Source of the DNA: Methylobacterium tardum
Lineage (GTDB): Bacteria > Pseudomonadota > Alphaproteobacteria > Rhizobiales > Beijerinckiaceae
Assembly (NCBI RefSeq): GCF_023546765.1
Contig: NZ_CP097484.1
Coordinates: forward strand, 1,830,001-1,894,000
Length of the DNA: 64,000 nucleotides
Reading direction: 5' to 3'
The first letter of the stretch is position 1, and the number at the start of each line of letters is the position of its first letter. Below are positions 8,721 through 18,147 of the stretch, piece after piece. A model generated the notes under the pieces. The model was not told the DNA's origin. It worked only from the letters and a program-made list of their open reading frames with translations, and made no database searches. The translations under genes and the position numbers were made by a program.

Positions 8721-9986
8721 TCAGTAGATCCCGGCGAGGCGGGCGTGGTGCGCGCCGGCAGGCGCCGCCGTCTTGCTCGGGGCCGCCCCCTTGGCCGGGG
8801 CCGCCGACCGGGCGGTCGCGGCGGCCTTGGTGATCCCCGCGGTTCCGGGGGCCTTGGACGGGACCGCCGCGCCCGCGGGGACCTTCGGTGCCGCCGCGCT
8901 GGCCAGACGCGCCATGGCGAGCTTGGCCGAGGGCGGCAGCGCTGCGGGCGCGGCCTTGGCGAGCCGCGCGGGGGCAGGCGCTGCGGTCGGCCGCAGCGCG
9001 GCCTGCACGGGCGCCGCGTGGCCCGCCGCAATCTTCAGGACGGCCCCGCGCCCCGGCGCCGGCGGCGCGCCGTGAGCCAGGGCCGGGTTGAGGCCCGCCA
9101 CCGTCAGGGCGGCGCCCCGTGACGCGGCAGCCTGCACGGGCTGCGGCCGGAACTCCCGCACGCGCGGGGCGGTGGGCTGCACGGCCGCCGGAACCGTCAC
9201 GGCCGCCGAGGCCAGCACGATCGGCGCGCGCACCGGGGCCGGCCGCTCGGGACGGGGCGCCGCTTCGGCGGGCTCCTCGCGCGCCTGTGCGGGGTCCTGT
9301 GCGGGTTCCTGGGCAGGCTTGAAGGCGAGCGGCGCGGGGGCCGAGCGCGCGTAGCGCTCGGTCTCCTCCGCGGGGCCGAGATCGGCCACCATTACGGCGG
9401 AGCGGCCGGCCGGACGTCCGTCGGTGCGCAGGCTCGCGAGCAGCTTGCGGTCGTCGCTGCCGGCGACCGAGGCCTTGCCGACATACTCGACGCGCACATG
9501 CGCGGTGCCGCGGCGGTGGAAGCCCAGCGCGTCGGCCGCCTCCTCCGAGACATCCATGACGCGGCCGGCATGGTAGGGGCCGCGGTCGTTGACGCGCACC
9601 ACCATCGAGTAGCCGTTGTCGAGGTTGGTCACCCGGGCGTAGCTCGGCAGCGGCAGGGTCGGGTGGGCCGCCGCGATCGAGTGCCGGTCGAACACCTCGC
9701 CGTTGGCGGTCATGCGCCCGTGGAAGGCCGAGCCGTACCAGGAGGCGAGGCCCTCGCGCACGTAGCCGTTCGGATCCTCCTTGGGCACGTAGGTCTGGCC
9801 GGCGACCACGTAGGGCTTGCCGGTGTAGCGGCGGCCGCCGCCCTTCGGGATCACGTCGCCCTCGTTGTAGAGGCGCGGGCTGGCCTTGACCCCGTATTTC
9901 GGATCGATGCCGTTGCCGGCGGCCAGCTTCTGCTGGGGCGCGGTGGCGCAGTTCGCCGTGGCCAGGGCCACGCCCGACACGGCCAT
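8721..9986 (-). CDS. rlpA: RlpA-like septal ring lytic transglycosylase family protein
   Basis: This is a secreted peptidoglycan-acting protein with a double-psi beta-barrel at about residues 78-170 (GLASWYGSAFHGRMTANGE, then VRVNDRGPYHAGRVMDVS), the RlpA core. The remaining 250 residues are Ala/Pro-rich, repetitive and probably disordered; no SPOR domain is visible. The N-terminus from ATG 9986 is a short hydrophobic stretch ending ALATANC, which could be a lipobox-like site although Asn before Cys is unusual. A basic stretch continues in frame upstream without a standard start, so the true start is uncertain. It lies 149 bp before dacC on the same strand, and both act on the cell wall. Confidence 0.88.
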   Translation of the reverse strand: MAVSGVALATANCATAPQQKLAAGNGIDPKYGVKASPRLYNEGDVIPKGGGRRYTGKPYVVAGQTYVPKEDPNGYVREGLASWYGSAFHGRMTANGEVFDRHSIAAAHPTLPLPSYARVTNLDNGYSMVVRVNDRGPYHAGRVMDVSEEAADALGFHRRGTAHVRVEYVGKASVAGSDDRKLLASLRTDGRPAGRSAVMVADLGPAEETERYARSAPAPLAFKPAQEPAQDPAQAREEPAEAAPRPERPAPVRAPIVLASAAVTVPAAVQPTAPRVREFRPQPVQAAASRGAALTVAGLNPALAHGAPPAPGRGAVLKIAAGHAAPVQAALRPTAAPAPARLAKAAPAALPPSAKLAMARLASAAAPKVPAGAAVPSKAPGTAGITKAAATARSAAPAKGAAPSKTAAPAGAHHARLAGIY

Positions 9987-10256
9987 GAGCCGCAGGGCGA
10001 GGCGCGCCGGCCGGGGAGCGTCGTGCGCACCATCGTGGACTTCACCAACTCTACGCGTGACCGGGGCCCGGCACCGGACCGGATCCGGCTGGCCCTGGAG
10101 GCGGTCAGCCGGTCCACCGAGAATTGTATCGGTCGCGTAAAGGAAGCCTGAACGGCGGCGGGGTTCGGCCGCCGTGCCGGCGATCCACGCAGTTCATGCT
10201 GCGCGGGAGGAACAACGCTGAACGCGTTGGGGAGGCATCCGAATTTGCGCTGGGGT

Positions 10257-10286
10257 GATCGGCCGCTCTGGCGCGCGGCCGGATTT
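10257..10286 (-). terminator. hairpin after the ParA/RHH pair
   Basis: CGGCCGC (10260-10266) and GCGGCCG (10275-10281) pair around an 8-base loop directly after the RHH gene's stop codon. There is no T-run beyond it, so it is only a plausible terminator. Confidence 0.35.
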
Positions 10287-10613
10287 TCAGCGCGGCTGCG
10301 TCTCGGTCAGCTGCGCGATGGACCGGGCGCCGCGCTGCTTGAACAGCAGGTCGAGACCTTCCAGCAGGAGGGCATGCATCTTGGTCCGCTCGGCATAGGC
10401 GAGATCCCGCAGCTGGTCGTAGACCGGGGGCTCCAGGTAGACCGACATCTGGCGGGCGCGCTGCTTGAGCGTGGCCGCCGGCTTCGGCGCCGGCGGCGCG
10501 AGGGCCAGCGCCACGATCTCGGCGCCCTGAGGCCGATGGGCCGGGACGGATCGGGCCGGTGGGCTCGCCGAGGCGACGATGGCCGCGAGGCTGAGCTTAG
10601 GCGGCTTGGACAT
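10287..10613 (-). CDS. ribbon-helix-helix-like partner of ParA
   Basis: This 108-residue protein has a Pro/Ala-rich N-terminal half. A compact C-terminal segment (residues 53-92, RQMSVYLEPPVYDQLRDLAY followed by a helix ending LEGLDLLFKQRG) matches the strand-helix-helix pattern of ribbon-helix-helix DNA-binding proteins. It overlaps the upstream parA by 17 bp, so the two are translationally linked. By analogy with compact partition pairs it is a candidate DNA-binding partner of the ATPase. No family name can be assigned with certainty. Confidence 0.72.
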   Translation of the reverse strand: MSKPPKLSLAAIVASASPPARSVPAHRPQGAEIVALALAPPAPKPAATLKQRARQMSVYLEPPVYDQLRDLAYAERTKMHALLLEGLDLLFKQRGARSIAQLTETQPR

Positions 10614-11244
10614 TCTGACCCGTCCTCAGGGACTGCGTGCGGCGCTCGATCCAGGACCAGAGGCGGCGGACCTCCCCGGCGGCCTGGCCTTTGGGGTTGA
10701 ATTCGGTGACGCCCTGGCCGAGGCCGATCGCGTCCTGATGGTCGGTGCGGGCGACGATGTTCACGTCCGGCAGGATGCCGAGCACCGCGAGCCCGTCCGC
10801 CGCATCGCGGACCCGGTACGAGCGCGGCGGGGTCTGGTTCAGCACGAAGGCGAACTTCTTCTCCAGCCGGTAGACGGCCGCCAGCGTCGGCTTGAAGGCG
10901 CGCAGGTCCGCGGGCGTCGGCCGGCACGGGATGATGCAGAGATCCGCCGCGCGGATCGCCGACAGGGTGCCGGTGGAATCGACGCCCGGCGTGTCGATGA
11001 ACACGTAGTCGTAGGCCGAGTCGCGCAGGCGCTCCATCACGGCGTCGATCTGCGTGGCGTCGATCTGGGCGACCTCCGGCCCATCGGCCGTGCGATGGTC
11101 CAGCCAGTCCGAGATCGTGGCCTGGCGGTCCATCTCCAGGATGCAGACCGTATGGCCCGCCTCCCGGGCGGCCACCGCCAGGGAGATGCACAGCGTGCTC
11201 TTGCCGCTGCCGCCCTTCTGCGTGACGAAGGTGATCGCTTTCAT
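10597..11244 (-). CDS. ParA family ATPase
   Basis: This 215-residue MinD/ParA-type P-loop ATPase binds DNA or membrane to position cargo in the cell. The deviant Walker A box, KGGSGKST, is at residues 10-17, with the signature Lys at position 10. VFIDTPGVDS gives the Walker B region. It is shorter than the replicon-segregating ParA and lacks their N-terminal helix-turn-helix. The partner is not ParB but a small RHH-like protein. A role in plasmid-type or protein-cluster partition is inferred; no parS-like site was seen. Confidence 0.85.
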   Translation of the reverse strand: MKAITFVTQKGGSGKSTLCISLAVAAREAGHTVCILEMDRQATISDWLDHRTADGPEVAQIDATQIDAVMERLRDSAYDYVFIDTPGVDSTGTLSAIRAADLCIIPCRPTPADLRAFKPTLAAVYRLEKKFAFVLNQTPPRSYRVRDAADGLAVLGILPDVNIVARTDHQDAIGLGQGVTEFNPKGQAAGEVRRLWSWIERRTQSLRTGQNVQAA

Positions 11245-11617
11245 CCTGGGCGTCCTCCAGAAGGCCCCGTGACTCCGTCCGGGCGGCCGCGACTCCCGGT
11301 CGCTGCACCGACGGGACCAACCTCAGGTGACTGCGTCGCGGCGTGCCACGATCCTGTGACCCAAGGATGCTCCCGGGTACGGTGCGGCCGGTATGGTTAA
11401 CGGGGGTTAAGAGGGCGTCCTGCCAGGACTTCCCCTGCGCGTGGCAGTCCTCGACGACAGGTTCTTAAACTTCAGGTTAAGATTTCTGGCGTAGAATGGG
11501 TTAACAGCCTTCCCAGCGCCACCAGGATACCGTAGCGTGCTCGCAGGTGAGATGAGGAGCTTGCTGGAGGTGGAAACCTCAAGTTTAAAGATCTCGGACG
11601 TCTCGGCGAGGAATGGC

Positions 11618-12178
11618 ATGGCCGAAGCCCCGATCCCGCAATCCGTCCTGGACGCCTCGGGCGTGGTCGGCACGTGGGTCCACGATTACTGGGCCGGACA
11701 GCTGGCGCTCTCGGCCTCCCTGGCGGGCCTGCTCGGCCTCGACCCGGAGGCGGCGGCGCGCGGCGTGTCCCTCGAAGCCTTCCTGGACCGCACCCATCCC
11801 GAGGACCGCATCCGGATCGAGAGCTACCTGCACGCGGTGGCCGAGACCGGCGGTCCCATGGAGGCCGAGTTCCGCACCCGGGACACCCGGACCGGCATCC
11901 GCACGCTGCTGATGCGCGGCCGGATCGAGCGCGATCCCACCGGCCGGGCGATCCGGGGCCGCGGCATCGCCATCGACCGGACCGAGGAGCAGGCGGCCAA
12001 TCTCGTGCAGAGCGAGCGCGTCGTGAACCGGATGGCGGAGCACATCATCGCCCTGCGCGACCTCGCCCGCGCCCTGCACCGACCCGCGCTCACGGACCGC
12101 ATCGAGCACCTGATGATCGAGATCGGCTTCGAACTCGCCCGCTTCCTGCCCGAGCCGGAGGACGAGCCGCGCCACTGA
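11618..12178 (+). CDS. PAS-domain protein of unknown role
   Basis: The protein holds one PAS fold (QSVLDASGVVGTWVHDYW through RTLLMRGRIERDPTGR and RGRGIAIDRTEEQ) and a C-terminal helical tail without kinase, GGDEF or HTH signatures. It may sense a signal and pass it to a partner. ATG 11618 has GAGGA at a good distance; an in-frame ATG at 11552 and a GTG at 11537 are alternatives that would add an unstructured leader. It stands alone, between the divergent parA pair and the glycosylation cluster. Confidence 0.72.
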   Translation: MAEAPIPQSVLDASGVVGTWVHDYWAGQLALSASLAGLLGLDPEAAARGVSLEAFLDRTHPEDRIRIESYLHAVAETGGPMEAEFRTRDTRTGIRTLLMRGRIERDPTGRAIRGRGIAIDRTEEQAANLVQSERVVNRMAEHIIALRDLARALHRPALTDRIEHLMIEIGFELARFLPEPEDEPRH

Positions 12179-12305
12179 GGCGCCGGGACCCGGGCGCGGA
12201 GCGCGGTTCCGGTCCGGGCGCGCATCGGGCTCGGCGGTTGGCCGGCCATCCGGGCCACAGCCGTCACGCCTGCGTGTCGGATGCCGCGGCGTGGGGCGCC
12301 GGGCG

Positions 12306-13931
12306 TCAGCGCCGGCTCGCGTCCGGATCCGGACGCCCCGCGGTCGGGCGGCGGACCAGCTGGAGGCTCATCCCGGCGCGTGCGAGGACCGGCGCGGCCG
12401 CGTAGCCGCGCTCCCTCAGCAGGTCCGCGGCCTGATCCGGGACGGTCGTGTCGGTGTAGAGCAGGAATTCGGGATGGGCGGCGAGGAACGCGTCCATCGG
12501 CCCGATCGGCAGCGCGGGATCGATCCGCGCCCAGCGCGCGACCTGATGATCGTTGGTCGGATCCGGGCTTCGGCTGAGATCGGGGACCTGCAGGAAGGCC
12601 AGCCGGCTGCGCGTCGCCCGGTCGACGCCGTCGTAGATCTCGAAGAAGCGCAGCCCGTTGCCGGTCGCGATCGGCAGGCCCGCCGGGGCACGGGTCGCGA
12701 GGTCGATCGCCGCCTCCCTGCGGAAGGTCCACGGCCTGCCCGCCGTCCAGAGGAGGGCGGCGGCCGAGACCCCGATCAGGGCACAGGCGATGACGTCGCT
12801 GCGCCGATGCGCGGCAACCCCCTGCGCGACGAGGAGGCTGACGCCCAGCACCGTCACGATCACGTAGCGGGCGTTGAACGTCCCGGTCACGACGGCCGCG
12901 AAGGCGAACACCAGCAGGGGGACGGCGCAGATGATTCCGGCGACGGGGCCGAGGCCGTCCGCCCGCGCGCCGCCGCGGCGGCCGGCGAGCAGCCGGGCGC
13001 CGATCGCGGCCAGCAGGATCACGAGGGGCGCCGGCGGCAGCAGATCGTCCCCGCCGGCCATCTCGACATAGGTGGCGACCAGGCGCTCGATCGTCGGCCG
13101 CGCATAGTAGTCCGGCGCGGCCGTGTCCCCATGGTTGTAGGCGCTCACCGCCCGCATGATCGGGAGCCAGAGCAGGAGCGAGGCCGCGGCGGCGAGGAGC
13201 GCCAGGACGATCGGCCATCGGATGCGCCGGTGCCGGAGCATCCAGACGAGTTCCATCAGGCCGAGGGCGGCGGCCAGCAGGATCGCGTAGAAATGCATCC
13301 CCACGGCGAGGGCGAGCAGGAGCGCGATCCCGAGCGCGCGCCGGCCGGAGACGGGCCGCGCGGCCGGCCCGTCCCAGAGCAGGCAGGCCAGCGCGAAGCA
13401 CGCCGCCACGCCGGCATAGGGCCGGGCCTGGATGGCGTAGGTGACCAGAGGCCCCGACAGGCAGAAGACCAGGGCGAGGCACGCCACCGGGAGGGTGAAC
13501 CGTCGACGCGCCAGCACGAAGGCGGCGAGCGCGACGACGGCGATCGCCAGGATCGAGGGCAGGCGCAGGATCACGGGGTCGCCGAACCCGGCGGCCAGGA
13601 TCGCCCGCAGCAGGACATGGTAGAGCGGGGGCGAGAATTCGGCGCCCTGACGCAGCGCCTCCCACACCGCCGCAACGCTGCCGCGGCGCGCCGTCCAGAC
13701 CGCGAGGACCTCGTCCATCCAGTAGGGCTTCCGGGAGGCCGCGAGGGCGACCCAGAGATAGGCCAGGCATGCGGCGGCGGTCAGCCCGAGGGCGGCCCGG
13801 TCGATCCAGCGCTGCCCGGGCTCCGGCAGGGCCGCGCCGCCCGTCCCGGCGCGGATCGCGGGGACCCCGGATCGGACCGGGAGCCCGGAGCGTCCGGGCC
13901 GATCCGGCTGCAGGGGGAGCACGCCGATCAT
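12306..13931 (-). CDS. GT-C type membrane glycosyltransferase (family 39-like)
   Basis: This 541-residue inner-membrane protein has roughly ten hydrophobic segments and a soluble C-terminal domain. Near the first periplasmic loop it reads YWMDEVLAVWTARRG, with the Asp-Glu (73-74) typical of ArnT/PMT-like transferases that use polyprenyl-phosphate-linked sugars. Its ATG overlaps the stop codon of the GMC oxidoreductase gene (ATGA), so the genes are translationally coupled. It is the last gene of the cluster. The acceptor is unknown; lipid or cell-surface glycan modification is inferred. Confidence 0.85.
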   Translation of the reverse strand: MIGVLPLQPDRPGRSGLPVRSGVPAIRAGTGGAALPEPGQRWIDRAALGLTAAACLAYLWVALAASRKPYWMDEVLAVWTARRGSVAAVWEALRQGAEFSPPLYHVLLRAILAAGFGDPVILRLPSILAIAVVALAAFVLARRRFTLPVACLALVFCLSGPLVTYAIQARPYAGVAACFALACLLWDGPAARPVSGRRALGIALLLALAVGMHFYAILLAAALGLMELVWMLRHRRIRWPIVLALLAAAASLLLWLPIMRAVSAYNHGDTAAPDYYARPTIERLVATYVEMAGGDDLLPPAPLVILLAAIGARLLAGRRGGARADGLGPVAGIICAVPLLVFAFAAVVTGTFNARYVIVTVLGVSLLVAQGVAAHRRSDVIACALIGVSAAALLWTAGRPWTFRREAAIDLATRAPAGLPIATGNGLRFFEIYDGVDRATRSRLAFLQVPDLSRSPDPTNDHQVARWARIDPALPIGPMDAFLAAHPEFLLYTDTTVPDQAADLLRERGYAAAPVLARAGMSLQLVRRPTAGRPDPDASRR

Positions 13932-15453
13932 CGCGACGCTTCGCCGGAGCGCGCGCGGCGGGCGAGCGCGCGGCCGATCCGGTCGGCATTGGCCATGATG
14001 GTCAGGGTCGGGTGCGTGGCCGGAAGCGTCGGGAGGGCGGCGCCGTCGGCGATGTAGAGGCCCGGCACCCGGGCCAGCGCGCCGTCCGCGCTCGTGGCGG
14101 CCGGGCCGCCCCCGCCCATCGGCAGCGTCCCCGCGTAATGCGCGTCCGCCCCGGGTTCCAGGAGCGCGGTCGAGCCCGGCAGCGCCAGCGCGCCGGCGCG
14201 CCGCAGGGCGCGCCCGAGCCGGGACAGGTCCGCCGTGAGGCTCGCCGTGGCCTCGGCCGTCCGCTCGCCGCGGATCGACAGCCGGGTCGCATTGTCTGCC
14301 CGCGACACCGTCAGGGTGTTCCGGCTCTGCGCGCCGGGCCGGTAGCAGGTCGCCAGCAGCAGCGCCGGCGCGAGCGCCCGGGCCATGCGCAGGGCGAAGG
14401 GCCGCCCCACCGGCAGGCGCCCGGCCAGCATGTCGAGGGGGAGCGTGTCGGCACCGTAGAGCACGCCCGCCGCGTCGCCCGCCCGGTAGAACACCTGCCC
14501 GAGGCCCAGGCCGCCCGCGGGCCGGTCGCTCCCGACGAGGCGCGGCACCAGGAAGGCCGCCGCCGCCGCCGGGTTGCTGAGGAGCCGCACCGGTTGGTCG
14601 AACAGGCCGAGCCGCGCCAGGGCGAGCCCGGTCGTGGCGATCGTGCCGGCGGCGAGCACCACCCGGGGCGCCGTCACAGTCACGGCCCCGCCGCGCGTCT
14701 CGACCCGGAGGCGGTGGCCCGCTCCGTCGGCCTCGACGGCGCGGACCAGATGGCCGGGCCGGTACGCGAAGTTCGGCCGGCGGGTCAGGGCCGGCAGTTC
14801 CAGATCGCTGGCGTAGATGCTGCCGCGGTCGCAGCCGTAGAGGCACAGCCCGCATAGGTTGCAGGCCTGCCGGCCGTCGAGGGGCGCGTCCAGCACGGCG
14901 TTCGGGGCCGGTTCCAGCCGGACACCGGTCCGCCCGGGCCTGGAGGCGTGCCGCGCCAGGACGAGCCGGGCCGCCGGGCTCGAGGGCGGGGCGGGCGGGC
15001 CCAGCCCGATTCTGCGGGCGACGCGCGCGTAGGCGGCGTCGAGCTCGGCGGCGGGAAACGGCAGGTCGGCGCGCTCGGCGGCGGTGAACGGCGTCGCGAG
15101 CGCCCCCCAGATCGTCGAGAGGCCGCCGCGCCCGAGGGAGCCGGCGGCGAAGAAGCCGGCGGTCGAGAGCCCGATCCGATCCGGAAAGCCGGCGCGCGCG
15201 GCGCGCGCGCGGGCGTGCCGAATTTCGGCGACACGTCCGGCGGCGCCTCGACCGCCGCGAGGTCGGCGCCGAAGCGCGTCTTCCAATGGTCCGGATCGGC
15301 CCGGTGCCGAGCCGGGGCGAGGCCGGGACCCGCGCCCGGCTCCGAGGCGTCGAGCAGGAGGACGCGCAGGCCCGCCTCCGCCAGCGGCCAGGCGGCGCTG
15401 ACGCCAGCAGGCCCGCTGCCGACGACGACCACGTCGGCGTCCGGCGCGGTCAT
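13928..15453 (-). pseudogene. GMC-type oxidoreductase, frame broken at a CG run
   Basis: This is an FAD-dependent oxidoreductase of the glucose-methanol-choline family. The N-terminal FAD loop VVVVGSGPAGVSAAWPLAEA begins just after ATG 15453. The middle contains a cysteine cluster ACNLCGLCLYGCDRGS, and the C-terminus ends with PTHPTLTIMANADRIGRAL, the GMC C-terminal signature. The first about 85 codons are in one frame and the rest in another. The switch falls in an alternating CG tract at 15191-15213, where one lost base or one gained CG pair would restore the frame. Both parts are otherwise well conserved, so this may be a base-call error. Starts and stops overlap both neighbours (ATGA). 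Confidence 0.82.
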
Positions 15454-16694
15454 CGCAGCAGGGCGCGGGTGGCGCGGACCGGCATCGCCAGGATCTCGAA
15501 CGCGCCGTCGGCGGCGAGGCCGGCGAGCCGTCGCGCCCGGCCGGGTCGGCCGAGCGCCGCCTCGCCGGCAGGGCTCGCCTCGACGAGCCGCGTGGCGAGG
15601 GCGAGGCGCCGGGCGAGCGGCGCGTTCCGGTCGAGGGGTTCGATGACGCGCAGCAGCCCCGGCGCGGCCCGGACCGGCAGGGGCAGCGCCAGCGGGGCGA
15701 CCGCGCCGTCGCGGGTCAGGGCCCGCACGTAGCGCCGGACCAGGGCGCCGCCCGGCCGCGCGCGCAGGACGTAGCGCTCCAGGATCCGGCCCTCTTCCAG
15801 GAGCGCCCGGCGGGCGGCGGGCTCGCCGAGCAGGCCGTCCGCGAGCGGGCGGACCGGCAGCCCGAGGCGCGCCAGGTCCGCCGCACTCGGCATCGGGCGC
15901 GTGCCGGCCAGGCCGAGGATGCGTTCGCGGTCGATCCGGGGGCCGAACGGGATCGCGTTCAGCGCCGCGCAGCCGAGGAGCGCGAGGCGCAGCGGGATCG
16001 GCACGATGATCGGCTGGCGGCCGCCGGTGCCGACCGCCAGCGCGGTCAGCACGGCCCCGAACGTGACCGGGACCGGACCGGCGAGGCCGACGGCACCGCG
16101 GAGCGGCCCGTCGAGGCCGAGCAGGACGCCGCGCGCGACCTCGGTTCGATGGATCGGCTGGACGCGCGTGCCGGGGGCGACCATCGGGATGACCGGCAGC
16201 CGCGCGAGGCGCCGGAGGAGGCCGTACATCGCCATCGGCGGGCCGCCGTAGACGAGGCCGATCCGCAGAGAGAGCTCGCCGGGGCCGTCGAACAGCTGCT
16301 CGATCGCCCATTTCACCCGCCCGTAGGCGTTGGGCGCGTCGGGCCGGGCCGATTGCGAGGACGCGAACACGATCCGGCCGAGGCCGAGGGCCCGCGCCCC
16401 GTCCCGGAGCAGGCGGGTGCCGACGCGGTTGCGGTCGTCGCCCGGCGCCCGCTCGCGCCAGTCATGGGCGAGGTGGACCAGCGCCTGGTGGTCCGGCGGC
16501 AGGGCCGGGTCGAGGCAGGCGGGCGGCAGCGGGTCGCCGAGGCTCCAGGGCACGACCCGGAGGCCGGCCGGCAGCCCGCGCGCCCCGCGCCCGAGCGCCG
16601 TGACGGCGCGTCCCTCGGCGAGCGCCGCGGCGACGAGGCCACGGCCGACATAGCCGCTCGCCCCGGTGACGATCAGGTGCCGGATCTCCGCCAT
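15450..16694 (-). CDS. NAD-dependent epimerase/dehydratase
   Basis: This 414-residue extended short-chain dehydrogenase has the NAD-binding loop GASGYVG at residues 11-17 and the catalytic Tyr-Lys pair (YGRVK, 123-127). FASSQSA contains the catalytic Ser region. These enzymes epimerise, reduce or dehydrate nucleotide sugars. About 100 extra residues follow the core and match nothing I recognise. Its stop overlaps the GMC start; the GT2 gene ends 3 bp before its own start. The context points to building a modified sugar or lipid headgroup. Confidence 0.88.
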   Translation of the reverse strand: MAEIRHLIVTGASGYVGRGLVAAALAEGRAVTALGRGARGLPAGLRVVPWSLGDPLPPACLDPALPPDHQALVHLAHDWRERAPGDDRNRVGTRLLRDGARALGLGRIVFASSQSARPDAPNAYGRVKWAIEQLFDGPGELSLRIGLVYGGPPMAMYGLLRRLARLPVIPMVAPGTRVQPIHRTEVARGVLLGLDGPLRGAVGLAGPVPVTFGAVLTALAVGTGGRQPIIVPIPLRLALLGCAALNAIPFGPRIDRERILGLAGTRPMPSAADLARLGLPVRPLADGLLGEPAARRALLEEGRILERYVLRARPGGALVRRYVRALTRDGAVAPLALPLPVRAAPGLLRVIEPLDRNAPLARRLALATRLVEASPAGEAALGRPGRARRLAGLAADGAFEILAMPVRATRALLR

Positions 16695-16697
16695 GCG

Positions 16698-18038
16698 CTA
16701 GGCCTCGACCGCGCCGATCGCCGCGTGGAGGCTCGCCAGGCGGGCGCGGGCGTCGCCGCCCGGCAGCTCGAGGATGCCCAGCAGGAAGGCCGAGAAGGCC
16801 AGCTGCACCGAAGCCGCCACCGAGCAGGCCGAGAGGATCAGCGGCCGCAGCAGCGCGCCGCCGGCGAGCTCGCCGAAGCCGGTGCGGCTCCAGGCGAGGA
16901 CCGACCACCCGATCCCGGCGCCGCCGGCCGCCAGGAGCAGGAGGGCGGCGATGAGCAGGGTCTCGAGGCTGAGCGCGCCGAGCACGCGGCCGTGGCGGCC
17001 GCCGGGCAGCAGCCCCTGCCGCGCGGCGTAGCGCCGGGCGATCATGCCGAAGGTGACGATCTGGATGCCGACGAGCATCGCCACGCAGGCGACGACGAAG
17101 GTGTGGATGTCGAGCGACAGGTGCGGGCCGATGTGGCGCGGGCCGCCGAGCAGCGCCAGCGCCGGGATCGCGCCGCCGAGGAACAGCGCCAGGCCGGGAT
17201 AGAGGAACATCCAGCGCGGGCTGTGCAGGAGCAGGAAGCGCAGATGCCGCCAGCCGTCGCGCCACGTGCGCAGGTGCGGCGGCCGGCTGCGCCCGTCCTT
17301 GCGCAGGGTGGTGGGCACCTCCCGGATCACAAGGCCCGCGAGGCTCGCCCGGACGACCATCTCGCTGGCGAATTCCATGCCGGTGGTCCGCAGGCCGAGC
17401 CCGAGGATCCGCGCGCGGTCGAACCCGCGCAGGCCGCAGTGGAAGTCGCGCACCGGGCTGCGGAACAGCAGGCGGCCGATCGCGGTCAGGACCGGGTTGC
17501 CGAGGTAGCGGTGCAGGAACGGCATCGCGCCGGCCCCGATGCCGCCGCGGAAGCGGTTGCCCATCACCAGGTCGGCCCCGGCCCGCAGCTCCGTCACGAA
17601 GGCGTCGAGGTTGCGCAGGTCGTAGCTGTCGTCGGCATCGCCCATGATGACGTAGCGCCCGCGCGCCGCCGCGATGCCGCCGGCCAGGGCGCCGCCGTAG
17701 CCGCGCACCGCGACCGGGATGACGCGGGCGCCGAGCGCCGCCGCGATGGCCTGCGAGCCGTCGGTGCTGCCGTTGTCGGCGACCAGCACCTCGCCGGCCA
17801 CCCCGGATTCCGCGAGATAGGCCAGGGCGTGGCGGATGCAGGCCGCCAGCGTCTCCGCCTCGTTGAGGCAGGGGATCAGGATCGTCAGCAGGCAGTCCGG
17901 GCCCGGCGCCGCGCGCGCCGCATCGCCGGTGCCGGTCTCCACGCCGAAGCGCGCGGCGAGGTCGTGGGCGCGTGCGTGGGACAAGCGCGGCGTCTCGATG
18001 GTCTCGCGCGCCCGGGCGGGGCGGGCCTTCCGGGCCAC
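16698..18038 (-). CDS. family 2 glycosyltransferase, polyprenyl-phosphate type
   Basis: This is a cytoplasmic-face GT2 domain (LLTILIPCLNEAETLAACIR, ADNGSTDGS, and DADD at 134-137 as metal/nucleotide-binding residues) followed by four or so hydrophobic segments. The arrangement resembles dolichyl/undecaprenyl-phosphate sugar transferases that make the lipid-linked donors used by GT-C enzymes, and a GT-C enzyme lies at the end of this same operon. The start is a GTG at 18038 with no strong ribosome-binding site. It is the first gene of a four-gene minus-strand operon. Confidence 0.87.
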   Translation of the reverse strand: MARKARPARARETIETPRLSHARAHDLAARFGVETGTGDAARAAPGPDCLLTILIPCLNEAETLAACIRHALAYLAESGVAGEVLVADNGSTDGSQAIAAALGARVIPVAVRGYGGALAGGIAAARGRYVIMGDADDSYDLRNLDAFVTELRAGADLVMGNRFRGGIGAGAMPFLHRYLGNPVLTAIGRLLFRSPVRDFHCGLRGFDRARILGLGLRTTGMEFASEMVVRASLAGLVIREVPTTLRKDGRSRPPHLRTWRDGWRHLRFLLLHSPRWMFLYPGLALFLGGAIPALALLGGPRHIGPHLSLDIHTFVVACVAMLVGIQIVTFGMIARRYAARQGLLPGGRHGRVLGALSLETLLIAALLLLAAGGAGIGWSVLAWSRTGFGELAGGALLRPLILSACSVAASVQLAFSAFLLGILELPGGDARARLASLHAAIGAVEA

Positions 18039-18147
18039 GAGGAAGCGCCAAGAGGCTTAACAGGCGGTTCACGGGCGCACGCGGCTTTTGGCGCGCCGCC
18101 AATCCACGTCATAGTGCGTGCCGGGGAAACGCCGCGCAGGATCTCTC

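Noticed and set aside
10287..11244. A replication origin or complete plasmid module at the ParA pair
   Set aside because: No rep gene, iterons or parS-like sites were seen, and the neighbours are chromosomal housekeeping genes.
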